Part shown: in pieces, positions 26,057-35,210 of the stretch
How positions within the stretch are numbered: the stretch's first letter is position 1
How the letters are laid out: every line of letters starts with the position of its first letter
Source of the DNA: Burkholderiales bacterium RIFCSPLOWO2_02_FULL_57_36
Lineage (GTDB): Bacteria > Pseudomonadota > Gammaproteobacteria > Burkholderiales > Burkholderiaceae_D
Length of the DNA: 41,495 nucleotides
NCBI GenBank assembly: GCA_001770855.1
Contig: MESE01000133.1
Span: forward strand, 1-41,495
Direction: 5' to 3'
The notes under the pieces: generated by a model
The model's input: only the letters and a program-made list of their open reading frames with translations
The model's database searches: none
Told to the model about the DNA's origin: nothing
Program-made: the position numbers and the translations under genes

Positions 26057-27442
26057 ATGAAAAAATTAACAACAATAATAACGGCGCTTGCAATCTGTGG
26101 CTGGACCGGTTCGTCATGGAGCGCGTCACCGCAGGATGTCGAGCGGTTGGGAAAAGACCTGACGCCGGTCGGCGCGGAAAGGGCGGGCAACAAGGACGGC
26201 AGCATTCCGGCCTGGGAAGGCGTCGACAAGCCGTTGGCCGGCTGGTCCTACGGAAAACAGCGTTCCGAGTTTTGGAAATACAAGGCGGAAAAAACGTTGT
26301 TCACGATCGATGCCGGCAATGTCGACAAGCATGCGGACAAGCTCACGCCCGGACAGATCCAGCTCATCAAGCAAAAGAAGGGCTACACGATGCCGGTGTA
26401 TCCGAGCCATCGCAGCTGCGGCTATCCCGACTTCGTGACTGACAACACGAGAAGCGGCGCGGGAAAGTCGAAGATCGGCTCCGACGGCTGGTCGCTGGAG
26501 GATGCAACACTGCCCGGCGTGCCTTTCCCTGTGCCCGCAAGCGGGATAGAGGCGGTATGGAATTTCCTGATGCGCTATAACGGCATCGGCACCGATTTTC
26601 CGGAAGGCCGTACCGTTGTGTCGCCGGCGCCCGGCAGCGACAAGCGCATCCAGGTCGGCTGGACGCAGGCATTCTATTTTCCATGGGCGGCCCGCGGCGC
26701 GCACAAACCGAAGGATGGCAACAGCCTGCAGGCCGGCGTGTACTACGGCTATGTCGAGCCGGCCGCGCTGGCGGGGCAGGCGATCGTGCAGCGCTACTAC
26801 TTCGGCAAGGATAACGAGTCGTTCTATTACTTTACCGGGCAGCGCCGCGTGCGCCGCCTGCCGAGCTATGCCTACGATGCGCCGCTGATCGGTTTCGAGA
26901 ATCAGTATCCGGTTGATATGTCGGCGATTTTCAGCGGCAATCCGGACCGTTTCAATTGGCGCATCGTCGGCAAGAAAGAGCTCTATGTGCCGTACAACAA
27001 TTTCGCGCTGCGCAATTTCAATGCGGACATCAACAGCGCGCTGATGCCGGACTTCGTCAGCCCCGATGTGCGCAGGTATGAGTTGCATCGGGTGTGGCAT
27101 ATCGAAGGAACCCTCAAGGACGGCGTGCGTCACGCAGCCGCCAGGAAGACGCTGTACCTCGATGAGGACAGCTGGATCGCGGTGGCCGGCGACGATATCG
27201 ATGCGCAGGGAAAAATCTGGAAGACCAAGGAAAACGGCGTGCTGCCGAGCTGGGAAATCGGCGCATGCACGGGATTCGTGCAACAGAATTTTTACGACTT
27301 CAACAGCGGACGGTATGTGGCGGACATGGTGGTTTTCGGCACCGGCAAGGATATCCGTTCAATCGATAACGCTGCCTCCGATGCGCGCATGAAAGACAGC
27401 TACTACACGGCGGAAAGCTTGCGCACGACGAGCGAACGTTAG
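26057..27442 (+). CDS. Periplasmic DUF1329 protein
   Basis: 461 residues. The signal peptide is MKKLTTIITALAICGW, cleaved near SWSA. The start at 26057 is placed by GGAGG eight bases upstream. The mature part shows the DUF1329 hallmarks: LGKDLTPVGAERAGNKDGSIPAW, YPSHRS, the RRLPSYAYDAP-IG block, LYVPYN and YDFNSGRY. DUF1329 proteins are periplasmic and, as I recall, related in fold to LolA/LolB lipid-binding barrels, which fits carriage of a hydrophobic molecule between membranes. The gene lies 33 bp before DUF1302, its near-constant partner. No experimentally settled function is known to me. Confidence 0.9.
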   Translation: MKKLTTIITALAICGWTGSSWSASPQDVERLGKDLTPVGAERAGNKDGSIPAWEGVDKPLAGWSYGKQRSEFWKYKAEKTLFTIDAGNVDKHADKLTPGQIQLIKQKKGYTMPVYPSHRSCGYPDFVTDNTRSGAGKSKIGSDGWSLEDATLPGVPFPVPASGIEAVWNFLMRYNGIGTDFPEGRTVVSPAPGSDKRIQVGWTQAFYFPWAARGAHKPKDGNSLQAGVYYGYVEPAALAGQAIVQRYYFGKDNESFYYFTGQRRVRRLPSYAYDAPLIGFENQYPVDMSAIFSGNPDRFNWRIVGKKELYVPYNNFALRNFNADINSALMPDFVSPDVRRYELHRVWHIEGTLKDGVRHAAARKTLYLDEDSWIAVAGDDIDAQGKIWKTKENGVLPSWEIGACTGFVQQNFYDFNSGRYVADMVVFGTGKDIRSIDNAASDARMKDSYYTAESLRTTSER

Positions 27443-27475
27443 GTCAACGACGTGCCTTATACCTGGGAGAGAGAC

Positions 27476-29269
27476 ATGAAAACAAAATATTACAGTGGAC
27501 TGGCCGCTGCCGGCATGAGCATGCTGATGCTCGCACCGGTGCATGCGGTACGGTTTGAGTCCGGTTCGATCGAGGGATCGTTCGACTCCAGCGTGACCGT
27601 CGGCGCGGGACGCCGCATGCAGAACCCGAGCTGTTCGATCGTCGGCGATGCAAATGCATGCGGCGCCGCTGCAAATACCGCGCAATGGTCGGGCGGCGAT
27701 GACGGCAACCTGAACTACCGCAAAGGGGACTTTTTCACCGCCTACATCAAGGGCAATCACGAACTGCTGCTGAAAGGGCCGGAGGGATGGAAATTCATGG
27801 CGCGCGGAGCGTGGCTGAAAGACTTCAAGGCCGACGATACGCGCCGCACCGACCTGTCCGGCGACGCGCGTTCGCAGATCGTGAACCATGCGGAGTTGCT
27901 GGATCTCTGGATCAGCAAGGATTTTTCCGTCGGGGAGCAGAATGGGCGCGTACGCTTCGGTCGGCAGGTGATCAGCTGGGGCGAGTCGCTGTATTTTATC
28001 GGCGGCATCAGCAACAACGTGCTCGACTTCCAGAAGCTCGCCGTTCCCGGCACGCAGTTGAAGGAAGCCTTCCTGCCGGTGTCCGCGCTAAGCATCGCCA
28101 GTTCCTTGGGCAATGGCGTCAGCGGCGAAGCCTACATCCAGTTCCAGCACCGGCGCGCGCGCGTTGCGCCGGTCGGTTCCTACTTCAGCGCGTCCGACTA
28201 TTACGGCAAGGGGCGCGTACCGCTGTCATACTCCGGCACCAACTTCAATGTGACTGGTCCCGACCAGTACACGGCTAGCGGACAGCGCCGCTTGAGCGAT
28301 CAGGAGTCGATAAATGCGATTGCCGGCAACGGCAATTTCCCGATACCGATCGGGCCGGATGCCGGTCCGGGAAAATCCGGTCAGTTTGGCTTGTCCTTGC
28401 GTTACACGCCGAGCGGAACGGATCTCGATCTTGGTGTCTACGCGGCCAATTACCACGACCAGTTCCCGGTTATCAATGCGCTGAACGGCGGCACCGAGCT
28501 GCAGTGGCAATTCCTGAAAAACCGCCGGATGTATGGCGCGACCGCCAACTTCCCGTTGGGGAACTGGGCGGTCGGCACCGAGTTTTCCTATCGCCCGAAG
28601 GATGCGGTCACCTTGTCCAACTGTTTTGCCGCCGGCAGTCCGGAACTGGATGTGAATCTCTATGGCGTTGTGGGATTGAATAATTGTCCGCTGCATGCCG
28701 ACAGCAAAAAATATCAGTTGAGTGTGACTGGCCTTTTGCAATTGCAAAAGCACGATGGCGCGCACAAGGTAGTACTCGATCTGCTGGGGGCCGATAGCGC
28801 ATCTTTCATCGGCGAAGTGGCGGTAACCCGGTATCCGAACGCCGGCAAGCGCTTCACCCGCAACATCGAAGGAACCATGGTCGACCAGGTCGCGGCGGCG
28901 GGTTATTTCATTCCGCTCGTCCAGGGTTCCGGAGGCTATCCGATTGCGGCCCGTTTCGGTACGCCGACGTCCTGGGGTTATGTGATGGATTTCAACTGGA
29001 CCTACGACGGATCGCTGATCTCGGGATGGCAGGTCACGCCGGGCGTCACTTTCTCGCATGCGGTGAAGGGCGACACGCCCAACTACGCGGTGCAATTCCT
29101 GGAGGGGAACAAGTCTGCCAATTTTTACGTGCTGTTCAACCAGAATCCGACCAAATGGCAGGCGGGCATCAATTACACCCGTTACTTCGGCGGCAAGAAC
29201 GATCTTGTCGACCGACAGTACCTGAAGGATCGCGATTTTATCGGCGCGTTTGCGACATATCACTTTTAG
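27476..29269 (+). CDS. Outer-membrane DUF1302 protein (probable beta-barrel)
   Basis: 597 residues with a signal peptide (MKTKYYSGLAAAGMSMLML, cleaved near VHA). The body alternates polar and hydrophobic residues with many aromatic girdles and ends ...GAFATYHF, with the C-terminal Phe expected of outer-membrane barrels inserted by BAM. Motifs such as GRQVISWGESLYFIGGISNN and SLRYTPSGTDLDLGVY are typical of DUF1302. The start at 27476 follows GGGAGAG. A terminator lies 160 bp downstream, closing the first half of the envelope gene set. A channel or acceptor for a lipophilic substrate is inferred from partners. Confidence 0.9.
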   Translation: MKTKYYSGLAAAGMSMLMLAPVHAVRFESGSIEGSFDSSVTVGAGRRMQNPSCSIVGDANACGAAANTAQWSGGDDGNLNYRKGDFFTAYIKGNHELLLKGPEGWKFMARGAWLKDFKADDTRRTDLSGDARSQIVNHAELLDLWISKDFSVGEQNGRVRFGRQVISWGESLYFIGGISNNVLDFQKLAVPGTQLKEAFLPVSALSIASSLGNGVSGEAYIQFQHRRARVAPVGSYFSASDYYGKGRVPLSYSGTNFNVTGPDQYTASGQRRLSDQESINAIAGNGNFPIPIGPDAGPGKSGQFGLSLRYTPSGTDLDLGVYAANYHDQFPVINALNGGTELQWQFLKNRRMYGATANFPLGNWAVGTEFSYRPKDAVTLSNCFAAGSPELDVNLYGVVGLNNCPLHADSKKYQLSVTGLLQLQKHDGAHKVVLDLLGADSASFIGEVAVTRYPNAGKRFTRNIEGTMVDQVAAAGYFIPLVQGSGGYPIAARFGTPTSWGYVMDFNWTYDGSLISGWQVTPGVTFSHAVKGDTPNYAVQFLEGNKSANFYVLFNQNPTKWQAGINYTRYFGGKNDLVDRQYLKDRDFIGAFATYHF

Positions 29270-29430
29270 GCAGGCGGATGGAAGTATGTCCGCAGCAAGT
29301 TGATGAAGCGGTCCTCCCTCGCCCGCGGCGGGAGAGCGGGGCTAAAAGCAGGCGCGAGCGAATTTGCGTTCGTGAGCCAACGCATCCTTTAAACCAGTGT
29401 CTCCGCCATGCCTCCAAAAAGCATGGTTTT

Positions 29431-29462
29431 ACAGCCCGCTCGATGAGCGGGCTTTTCTTTTT
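29431..29462 (+). terminator. Strong rho-independent terminator after DUF1302
   Basis: AGCCCGCTC (29433-29441), loop GAT, GAGCGGGCT (29445-29453), then TTTCTTTTT. The stem is perfect. It marks the left boundary of the accessory islet. The 160 bp between the DUF1302 stop and this hairpin holds nothing recognisable beyond a short GC-rich inverted repeat near 29318-29334. Confidence 0.85.
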
Positions 29463-29585
29463 GGTTCTTCCGGGTTTTGTATGAATGGGCAAAACGCTTG
29501 CAAGCGGAATCTGCACCATGCTTGTGTCGTTTGCGCGGCGCGCAAGTCTTCCATTCCGGAAGACGCTTTGTAGTTCACTGCTTTC

Positions 29586-29690
29586 TTGACATTAAGTGAG
29601 TTAGAGGAGAAACTTGGCTTTAATTTGTTTGTTCCTCTAACTCTGTTTTTAGAGGAAATTCTTGGAATACAACGAATTCCTCCTCTAAAT
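29586..29690 (+). promoter_or_regulatory. 48-bp-periodic dyad array in the promoter of the nucleotidyltransferase-KfrB gene
   Basis: The octamer TTAGAGGA occurs four times in alternating orientation: forward at 29601 and 29649, reverse (TCCTCTAA) at 29633 and 29681. Each forward copy is exactly 48 bp from the next, as is each reverse copy, so the array is two tandem dyads. CTTGG is also conserved at the same offset (29613 and 29661). TTGACA at 29586-29591 is a good -35. The array runs to three bases before the ATG, so a protein bound there could block both transcription and ribosome access. Autoregulation by the encoded protein is a plausible guess. Confidence 0.65.
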
Positions 29691-29692
29691 AT

Positions 29693-30949
29693 ATGTATAC
29701 ACCTTTAATTGAAAATCAAATCCGTCAGCATATTGATGCTGAGCAAATACGAGCTGCATGGTTGGCGGCGGAAAGTCGCGCCATGAACTATCGCGGAAGT
29801 ATGTACTGGAAACAAATTAAGGGGCGAGAGTACCTGTACCGCGAGTACAGTGACCGGACAGGTAAAAGTCTGGGTGCCAGATCACCAGAAACCGAGAAAA
29901 TCATTGAAGATTTCAAGTTCGGCAAAGCAGCGGCGGAAGCGAAGTTTAAGGAGCTAAACGATGCCATGGCAACGCAGGCCCGCCTCAATGTCGCGCTACG
30001 CGTCGGGCGTACACCCAATGTCGTAGTTGGCATATTGGAGGAAATTCGAAAAGCTGGTTTGCAGGGTCATTTCATGGTGATTGGCACAAATGCGCTCTAC
30101 GCCTATGAAACGCATGTCGGCGTAAGATTTACCGGTGACGTGACGGCCACTACCGACATGGATTTGCTGTGGGACTCTCGTAAGCGCATTACGCTGATCG
30201 TGGATGGAGATGATCACTTCAACCAGAATGGATTAATTGGCGTGCTAAAAAAGTACGACGCATCATTTGAGCTGCAGGAAGATCAAAAATTCACGGCAGC
30301 AAATGCGCAGGGTTATATGATCGACTTGATCAAGCGTCGTCCGCAATCCTTCTATGACGATAATGAGCAACAGCAAATGATTCCGCATCCTGATGATTTT
30401 TGGGCCACCAAGATCAGGAACATGGATTGGTTACTGAGTTCGCCAAAATTCACCCAGGTTGTCGTCGCCACCAATGGCAGCATGGCTGAAATGGTGACGG
30501 TCGATCCGCGCGCGTTCGCGTGCTACAAGGTATGGCTGAGCGAGAAAGAAGATCGCAATCCAATGAAAAAACCGCGCGACCTAGCGCAAGCCCGCGCAGT
30601 GTACCAACTAGTTCAAGACAAAATGCCGCAACTGAGTTTCGATCGCATACATGCTCTTCCGGAAAAACTGCGCAACCAACGCGTGCTCGACATCTTGCGC
30701 CCCGACACGCCGGGTGGGCAATCCCTTGCCTCACAGTTCGACGCAGTTCGCGCCTACGGCACGCACACTGGCACCATCGCAGCAATTTCAGAAGCAGAAG
30801 TCATCCAGCATATCGGACGTGGTCGCCATGTCGTGTGGGACCGTGCCGCACTTGCCGGCGTAGCTTTAAAGGTCGGCAGCAACGTCACTATTGAGCGTGG
30901 CGGGCGAGTGCGAGATACTCAAAAAAAGGGAACTTCACACGAACGATAG
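29693..30949 (+). CDS. GSU2403-type nucleotidyltransferase-fold protein fused to a KfrB-like domain
   Basis: 418 residues, soluble. The N-terminal 335 residues match the GSU2403/NTP_transf_8 family. GTNALYAYETHVG (131-143) is the G-[ST] nucleotide motif and TTDMDLLWD (153-161) supplies the paired Asp residues, so catalysis is possible. After a linker (about 338-354) comes a segment, EVIQHIGRGRHVVWDRAAL (369-387) plus VGSNVTIERGG, that matches the KfrB domain of plasmid partition or mobilisation proteins and polyvalent proteins. Base composition is AT-richer than the flanks. The gene is alone between DUF1302 and RND, in a small islet with a hipA remnant. The family resembles AbiEii-like toxins in fold; a defence or toxin role is inference. 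Confidence 0.75.
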   Translation: MYTPLIENQIRQHIDAEQIRAAWLAAESRAMNYRGSMYWKQIKGREYLYREYSDRTGKSLGARSPETEKIIEDFKFGKAAAEAKFKELNDAMATQARLNVALRVGRTPNVVVGILEEIRKAGLQGHFMVIGTNALYAYETHVGVRFTGDVTATTDMDLLWDSRKRITLIVDGDDHFNQNGLIGVLKKYDASFELQEDQKFTAANAQGYMIDLIKRRPQSFYDDNEQQQMIPHPDDFWATKIRNMDWLLSSPKFTQVVVATNGSMAEMVTVDPRAFACYKVWLSEKEDRNPMKKPRDLAQARAVYQLVQDKMPQLSFDRIHALPEKLRNQRVLDILRPDTPGGQSLASQFDAVRAYGTHTGTIAAISEAEVIQHIGRGRHVVWDRAALAGVALKVGSNVTIERGGRVRDTQKKGTSHER

Positions 30950-31171
30950 ATTTTCCAACAATTAGCTGGCAAGGAAAAGCACCATGGCGATGACATACGG
31001 ATTTTTCCTAAGCAGGTGGACAAAAGTTCTCTGACAAAATTTGATGCACCTGAAACGACCTGAGGGAGTTATCAACAGTCTTTTGACAATAAATGGGTGG
31101 GTATTGGACCCCTCCCGCCAATTATCTGTCCAAATCACATGGCACAAGCCACGACATGGCCGAGGGTAGTT

Positions 31172-31450
31172 TCAAACGACTCTTAATCGAGCACGAGCTT
31201 TAAGGTCATTTTGGTTGTTGCAGCCGTTTAGCCATCGTTGCAATGGGGAGAAATCGGATGCTGTGCAACATTCGGACGAAAGTTCATACCCTTGTTTCAC
31301 CCAAGCTTCATCGTATTGAAACGACCAAACTCCTGTGTTCTCGGACAGCGTGCCAGCAAATGCGTTGTCGATATATGCACTCAGCTCCCGATTCATGGTC
31401 GGGCTCGCTTTCAGACCGTAAAGGTGCAATTTCGCTCCGTTATAGAACAC
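31172..31450 (-). pseudogene. Truncated hipA (N-terminal subdomain only)
   Basis: Residues 1-57 of this 92-codon frame match the N-terminal subdomain of HipA-type Ser/Thr kinase toxins: a short beta start, RELSAYIDNAFAGTLS and NTGVWSFQYDEAWVKQGYELS. HipA proteins are about 400-440 residues. Here the sequence then changes to an unrelated tail (CCTASDFSPLQRWLNG) and stops. The kinase core is absent and no hipB gene is present. The remnant is convergent with the nucleotidyltransferase gene and belongs to the same AT-rich islet. Confidence 0.65.
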
Positions 31451-31810
31451 GGCTTACCAAATTTACACTAAAAGAGTGAAATTAAAGTATTAGGCGGAAA
31501 AGTGTTCAAAATCGAGCTAAGAAAGTGATATTGACGCTTTAAGGCTATTTCGAATAAGGCGCGCCCGTAACAGTGCAAAAATACACTATTACGGAAATGG
31601 GTTCTCGCCAACATGCGTAGCTACCCCATCTCCTCGGTCGGCCGACGCCGCAAATTAACCCCCCCCCCTTTCAATAGTTGCCGCACTGGCCCTCGCTCAC
31701 CCAAAAGTGTCCGTTCATCACCTGTAACGGCTTCGCGACAAGTCCTACCATTCCTGGCAAGTCAATCGACCAGCCATTCGTTACATCCCATTGAACCTTA
31801 GCGAGAATTC
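31451..31810. other. AT-rich intergenic region of the islet
   Basis: 360 bp separating the hipA remnant from the RND gene. It contains an imperfect dyad, ATTTACACT...AGTGAAAT (31461-31482), just upstream of the hipA start, a long operator-like dyad (31565-31594) and an unusual C10 run (31661-31670). The 62-codon frame at 31613-31801 has no coding character. A promoter for the RND gene must lie here but is not obvious. Confidence 0.5.
31565..31594. promoter_or_regulatory. 30-bp dyad, probable operator of the lost hip module
   Basis: CCGTAACAGTG (31565-31575) and CACTATTACGG (31584-31594) form 11-bp arms with one mismatch around the spacer CAAAAATA. The 8-bp spacer with short symmetric arms is the style of HipB/Xre operators. 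It lies about 115 bp upstream of the hipA remnant. Confidence 0.5.
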
Positions 31811-34168
31811 GTGAAAGCATTCGTCAGCCAGCTTGAAGATTTCCTGTTCCACCGCCGTGCAGCCGTCTTCGCCGTGCTGCTTGCGCTGACTGCCGTGATG
31901 GGCTACTTCGCGCTGCAGCTCAAGATGGAGGCCGGCTTCGAAAAGCAAATGCCGGTCGGGCATGAATACACGAATACCTTCATGCAGTATCGCGAACAAT
32001 TGTTCGGCGCCAACCGCCTGACGATCGTGGTCAGGGCGCGTAAGGGAACGATCTGGACCGAGCAGGGCTTGACCAGGCTGTACGACTTGACGCAGGCGGT
32101 GGTGCACCTGCCCAACGTCGATCGGCTCGGCGTGCAATCGCTGTGGACACCCAACAGCTTTGTCAACGAGATCACGGAGGAAGGCTTTCGCGCGCAACCG
32201 ATCATCGACGCTACGATAACGGCCCGGACATTGACTCCGGATGCGATTGCCAATGCGCGGCGCGCGACCAGCCAGGGCGGTTATGTCGGTAGCCTGGTAT
32301 CGCGCGATCACACCAGCGCAATGATCACCGCCGATATCGCCGAGGTCGATGCGCAAGGGAACAAGCTGGACTACGTCGCTTTCAACCGGCTGATGGAAAA
32401 AAACCTGCGCCAAAAATTTGAAGACAAGGATTTTGAAATCCAGATCATCGGTTTCGCCAAGCAGATCGGCGATATCGGCGAGGGTGCCTCGACGGTGCTC
32501 GAATTCTGCAGCCTGGCGATTCTGCTTACCCTATTCGCGGTTTACTGGTTTTGCCGGTCGTGGCGTCTTACCTTGCTGGCGGTGCTGTGCTCTTTTACAT
32601 CGCTGATCTGGCAGTTCGGCACCTTGCGGCTGATCGGTTACGGACTTGACCCGTTGGCGGTGCTGGTTCCGTTTCTCGTCTTTGCGATCGGCGTGTCGCA
32701 TGGCGTACAGCAGATCAACTTCATCGTGCGCCGTCTCGCCCAGGGCCGGACCGCAATGCAGGCGGCGCGCGACAGCTTCTCCGGCCTGTTGATTCCCGGT
32801 GCTCTTGCGTTGATCGTTGCGCTGGTTACCTTCGGCACGCTGATGCTGATCCCGATTCCGATGATCCAGGAATTGGCGGTCACCGCGTCGATCGGCGTGG
32901 GTTACAAGATCATCACCAACCTGGTGATGTTGCCGCTTGCGGTGTCCTACTGCAGCTTCAAGCCGTCATTCGCCGAGCAGGCGATGCAGCGTCGCGAAAG
33001 GCGCACGCGGCTGGTCAAGACGATCGCGGTCGTCGCGCGGCCGCGCAATGCAGTGGCAATTACCTGCCTGTCGCTGGCGGTGCTCGGCGTCTCGATCTGG
33101 CAAAGCAGCGATCGCATCGTCGGCACGTTGCAGCCGGGTGCGCCGGAGCTGCGCGCGGAATCGCGCTTTAATCGCGACGCGGTTTCCATCGCGGGCGCCT
33201 ACGACATCGGCCTGGACTGGCTGACGCTGGTATTCGAATCGCCCAAGGACGCTTGCGGCAATGTCGCGGTGGGTAAGTATCAAGACGATTTCGTGTGGCG
33301 CATGACACAGGTGCCGGGAGTGCAGACCATCCGGTCGTTCTCGGGGGAATTGCGCATCTATAACCAGGGATACAACGAAGGCAATCCGAAAATGGCGGTG
33401 ACGCCGATCGATTCCCGCAACTACGCCGGACTGGCCGCCGAAATCGGCCGCAACCGCGGCTATGTGAACAGCGACTGCAGCATGACCGCGGTGCATTTGT
33501 TCCTGACCGACCACAAGGCAACCACGATCAATCGGGTGGTCGATGCGGCGATTCAATATCGCACGCTCAACCCGCATCCCGCTGTCACGATCAGGCTGGC
33601 ATCCGGCAACGCCGGCGTGCAGGCCGCGATCAACGATGAGCTGGAAGCCAGTGAAATTCCGATGCTGCTCTATGTGTACGCCGCGATCGTGCTGTTGGTG
33701 CTGCTGGTCTATCGCGACTTCCGCGCCGCGATTGCGTGCTGTCTGCCGCTGACCATCGGCACCTTCATCGGCTACTGGTTCATGAAGGAGTTCGAGATCG
33801 GACTCACGGTCGCCACGCTGCCGGTGATGGTCCTGGCGGTCGGCATCGGTGTCGATTATGCGCTGTATATCTATAACCGCCTGCAGATGCATATGGCCGA
33901 CGGCGATCCGATTTTCACGGCGATGGAAAGAGCGCTCGAATTCGAAGGCATGGCGACCATCTTCACCGCGCTGACCTTGGCGATCGGTGTCGGCATCTGG
34001 TCCTTCTCCGCGCTGAAGTTCCAGGCCGACATGGGCATGCTGCTGGCGTTCATGTTCATCGTCAACCTGGTGATGACGTTCACCGCGCTGCCGGCCCTGG
34101 CGGTGGTGCTGGAGCGCCTGTTTCCGCGCTCCAAGCCGGCCTATGCACCTTCGATCCTGACCCATTGA
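31811..34168 (+). CDS. MMPL/RND-superfamily transporter
   Basis: 785 residues with two repeats of one helix, a periplasmic domain and about five helices. TM1 is near 18-37. The first helix bundle begins about 228 and includes PFLVFAIGVSHGVQQINF. The second bundle begins about 615, with the canonical AVGIGVDYALYIYNRL, whose Asp is the proton-relay residue. In the first bundle the equivalent Asp is Ser (GVSH). The start is GTG at 31811, the first possible start after an in-frame TAG. RND proteins of this type are proton-driven exporters or lipid movers (MmpL, HpnN). The gene is followed by YCF48 with 7 bp between them. With DUF1302 and DUF1329 it should move a hydrophobic compound through the envelope; direction is not determined. 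Confidence 0.9.
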   Translation: MKAFVSQLEDFLFHRRAAVFAVLLALTAVMGYFALQLKMEAGFEKQMPVGHEYTNTFMQYREQLFGANRLTIVVRARKGTIWTEQGLTRLYDLTQAVVHLPNVDRLGVQSLWTPNSFVNEITEEGFRAQPIIDATITARTLTPDAIANARRATSQGGYVGSLVSRDHTSAMITADIAEVDAQGNKLDYVAFNRLMEKNLRQKFEDKDFEIQIIGFAKQIGDIGEGASTVLEFCSLAILLTLFAVYWFCRSWRLTLLAVLCSFTSLIWQFGTLRLIGYGLDPLAVLVPFLVFAIGVSHGVQQINFIVRRLAQGRTAMQAARDSFSGLLIPGALALIVALVTFGTLMLIPIPMIQELAVTASIGVGYKIITNLVMLPLAVSYCSFKPSFAEQAMQRRERRTRLVKTIAVVARPRNAVAITCLSLAVLGVSIWQSSDRIVGTLQPGAPELRAESRFNRDAVSIAGAYDIGLDWLTLVFESPKDACGNVAVGKYQDDFVWRMTQVPGVQTIRSFSGELRIYNQGYNEGNPKMAVTPIDSRNYAGLAAEIGRNRGYVNSDCSMTAVHLFLTDHKATTINRVVDAAIQYRTLNPHPAVTIRLASGNAGVQAAINDELEASEIPMLLYVYAAIVLLVLLVYRDFRAAIACCLPLTIGTFIGYWFMKEFEIGLTVATLPVMVLAVGIGVDYALYIYNRLQMHMADGDPIFTAMERALEFEGMATIFTALTLAIGVGIWSFSALKFQADMGMLLAFMFIVNLVMTFTALPALAVVLERLFPRSKPAYAPSILTH

Positions 34169-34175
34169 GCCTTCG

Positions 34176-35156
34176 ATGATGAACAAATTCACTTCTCTTT
34201 ACCGCCAGGCACTGCTTGCCTGCATCGTCGGCCTGTGCCAGCCGGCCATCGCGGCGGCGAATGGGCTCAAGCATGAACCGGCGCTGGCGGTGGCCGGCGC
34301 GGACAAGGCAACGATGCTGGCCGCGGTCGCCGCGGGCAAGCGCCTCGTGGCCGTTGGCGATCGCGGCACCGTCTTGCTGTCGGACGACAATGGCAAGAGG
34401 TTCAGGCAGGCACGTCATGTGCCGACCCGTGCAACGCTCAATGCAGTGCACTTCATCAACCCGCGCGAGGGCTGGGCGGTTGGACATTGGGGCGTGATCA
34501 TGCATACCGCCGACGGCGGCGAGACCTGGACCATGCAGCGCGACGAGCTGGATGCCGATCAGCCGCTGTTCGCGGTCTGGTTCAAGGATGACAAGACCGG
34601 ACTGGCGGCGGGCTTATGGTCGCTGTTGCTCAGGACGGACGACGGCGGCAAGACCTGGAACAAGCTGACATTGCCGATAGCGGAGGGACGCGCGAACTTC
34701 GGCAAAAACCTGTTCGGCATCTTTCAGGGCTCGCAGGGCGATCTGTTTATCGCAGCAGAACAAGGCAGCTTGTACCGTTCGCAAGATGGCGGGTCGCAAT
34801 GGAGCGAGATCAGGACCGGCAATACCGGCACTTTCTGGGCCGGCATTACGCTCGATGGCGGCGCGATGCTGGTCGCCGGCCTGCGCGGAAAAGTCTATCG
34901 CAGCGCCGACGGCGGCAGCGTCTGGACAGCAGTCGAATCGGGCACCAAGAGCTCCATCACGGATATCGCGCAGCTGTCCGACGGACGGATCGTCGCCGTT
35001 GGGTTGGATGGCGTTTCGCTGGAGAGCCGGAATAGCGGCGCCAGCTTCATCGTATCGACGCGCCTCGACCGGACCCCCAACACCGCGGTGGTGGCCGGCG
35101 CGGACGGCGTCATCGTCAAGTTCACCATGGCGGGCGTGGAGTCGCCGGTCAAATGA
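34176..35156 (+). CDS. Exported YCF48/BNR-repeat beta-propeller protein
   Basis: 326 residues with a signal peptide (RQALLACIVGLCQPAIAAA). At least five repeats of the BNR/YCF48 type follow, for example REGWAVGHWGVIMHTADGGETW, RTDDGGKTWN, RSQDGGSQWSEI and RSADGGSVWTAV, forming a beta-propeller. In cyanobacteria and chloroplasts YCF48 assembles photosystem II. The non-photosynthetic homologues sit next to MMPL/RND genes, as here, and may be accessory or assembly factors for them. The start at 34176 has a second ATG three bases later. It is translated right after the RND gene. Confidence 0.88.
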   Translation: MMNKFTSLYRQALLACIVGLCQPAIAAANGLKHEPALAVAGADKATMLAAVAAGKRLVAVGDRGTVLLSDDNGKRFRQARHVPTRATLNAVHFINPREGWAVGHWGVIMHTADGGETWTMQRDELDADQPLFAVWFKDDKTGLAAGLWSLLLRTDDGGKTWNKLTLPIAEGRANFGKNLFGIFQGSQGDLFIAAEQGSLYRSQDGGSQWSEIRTGNTGTFWAGITLDGGAMLVAGLRGKVYRSADGGSVWTAVESGTKSSITDIAQLSDGRIVAVGLDGVSLESRNSGASFIVSTRLDRTPNTAVVAGADGVIVKFTMAGVESPVK

Positions 35157-35210
35157 ATATTTCAAAGCCGGCGGTTTCGGAACATCACATCAAAGCAAAG
35201 GAGACGGACC

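Noticed and set aside
31613..31801. 62-codon frame before the RND gene
   Set aside because: Low-complexity, runs through a C10 tract, no ribosome binding site.
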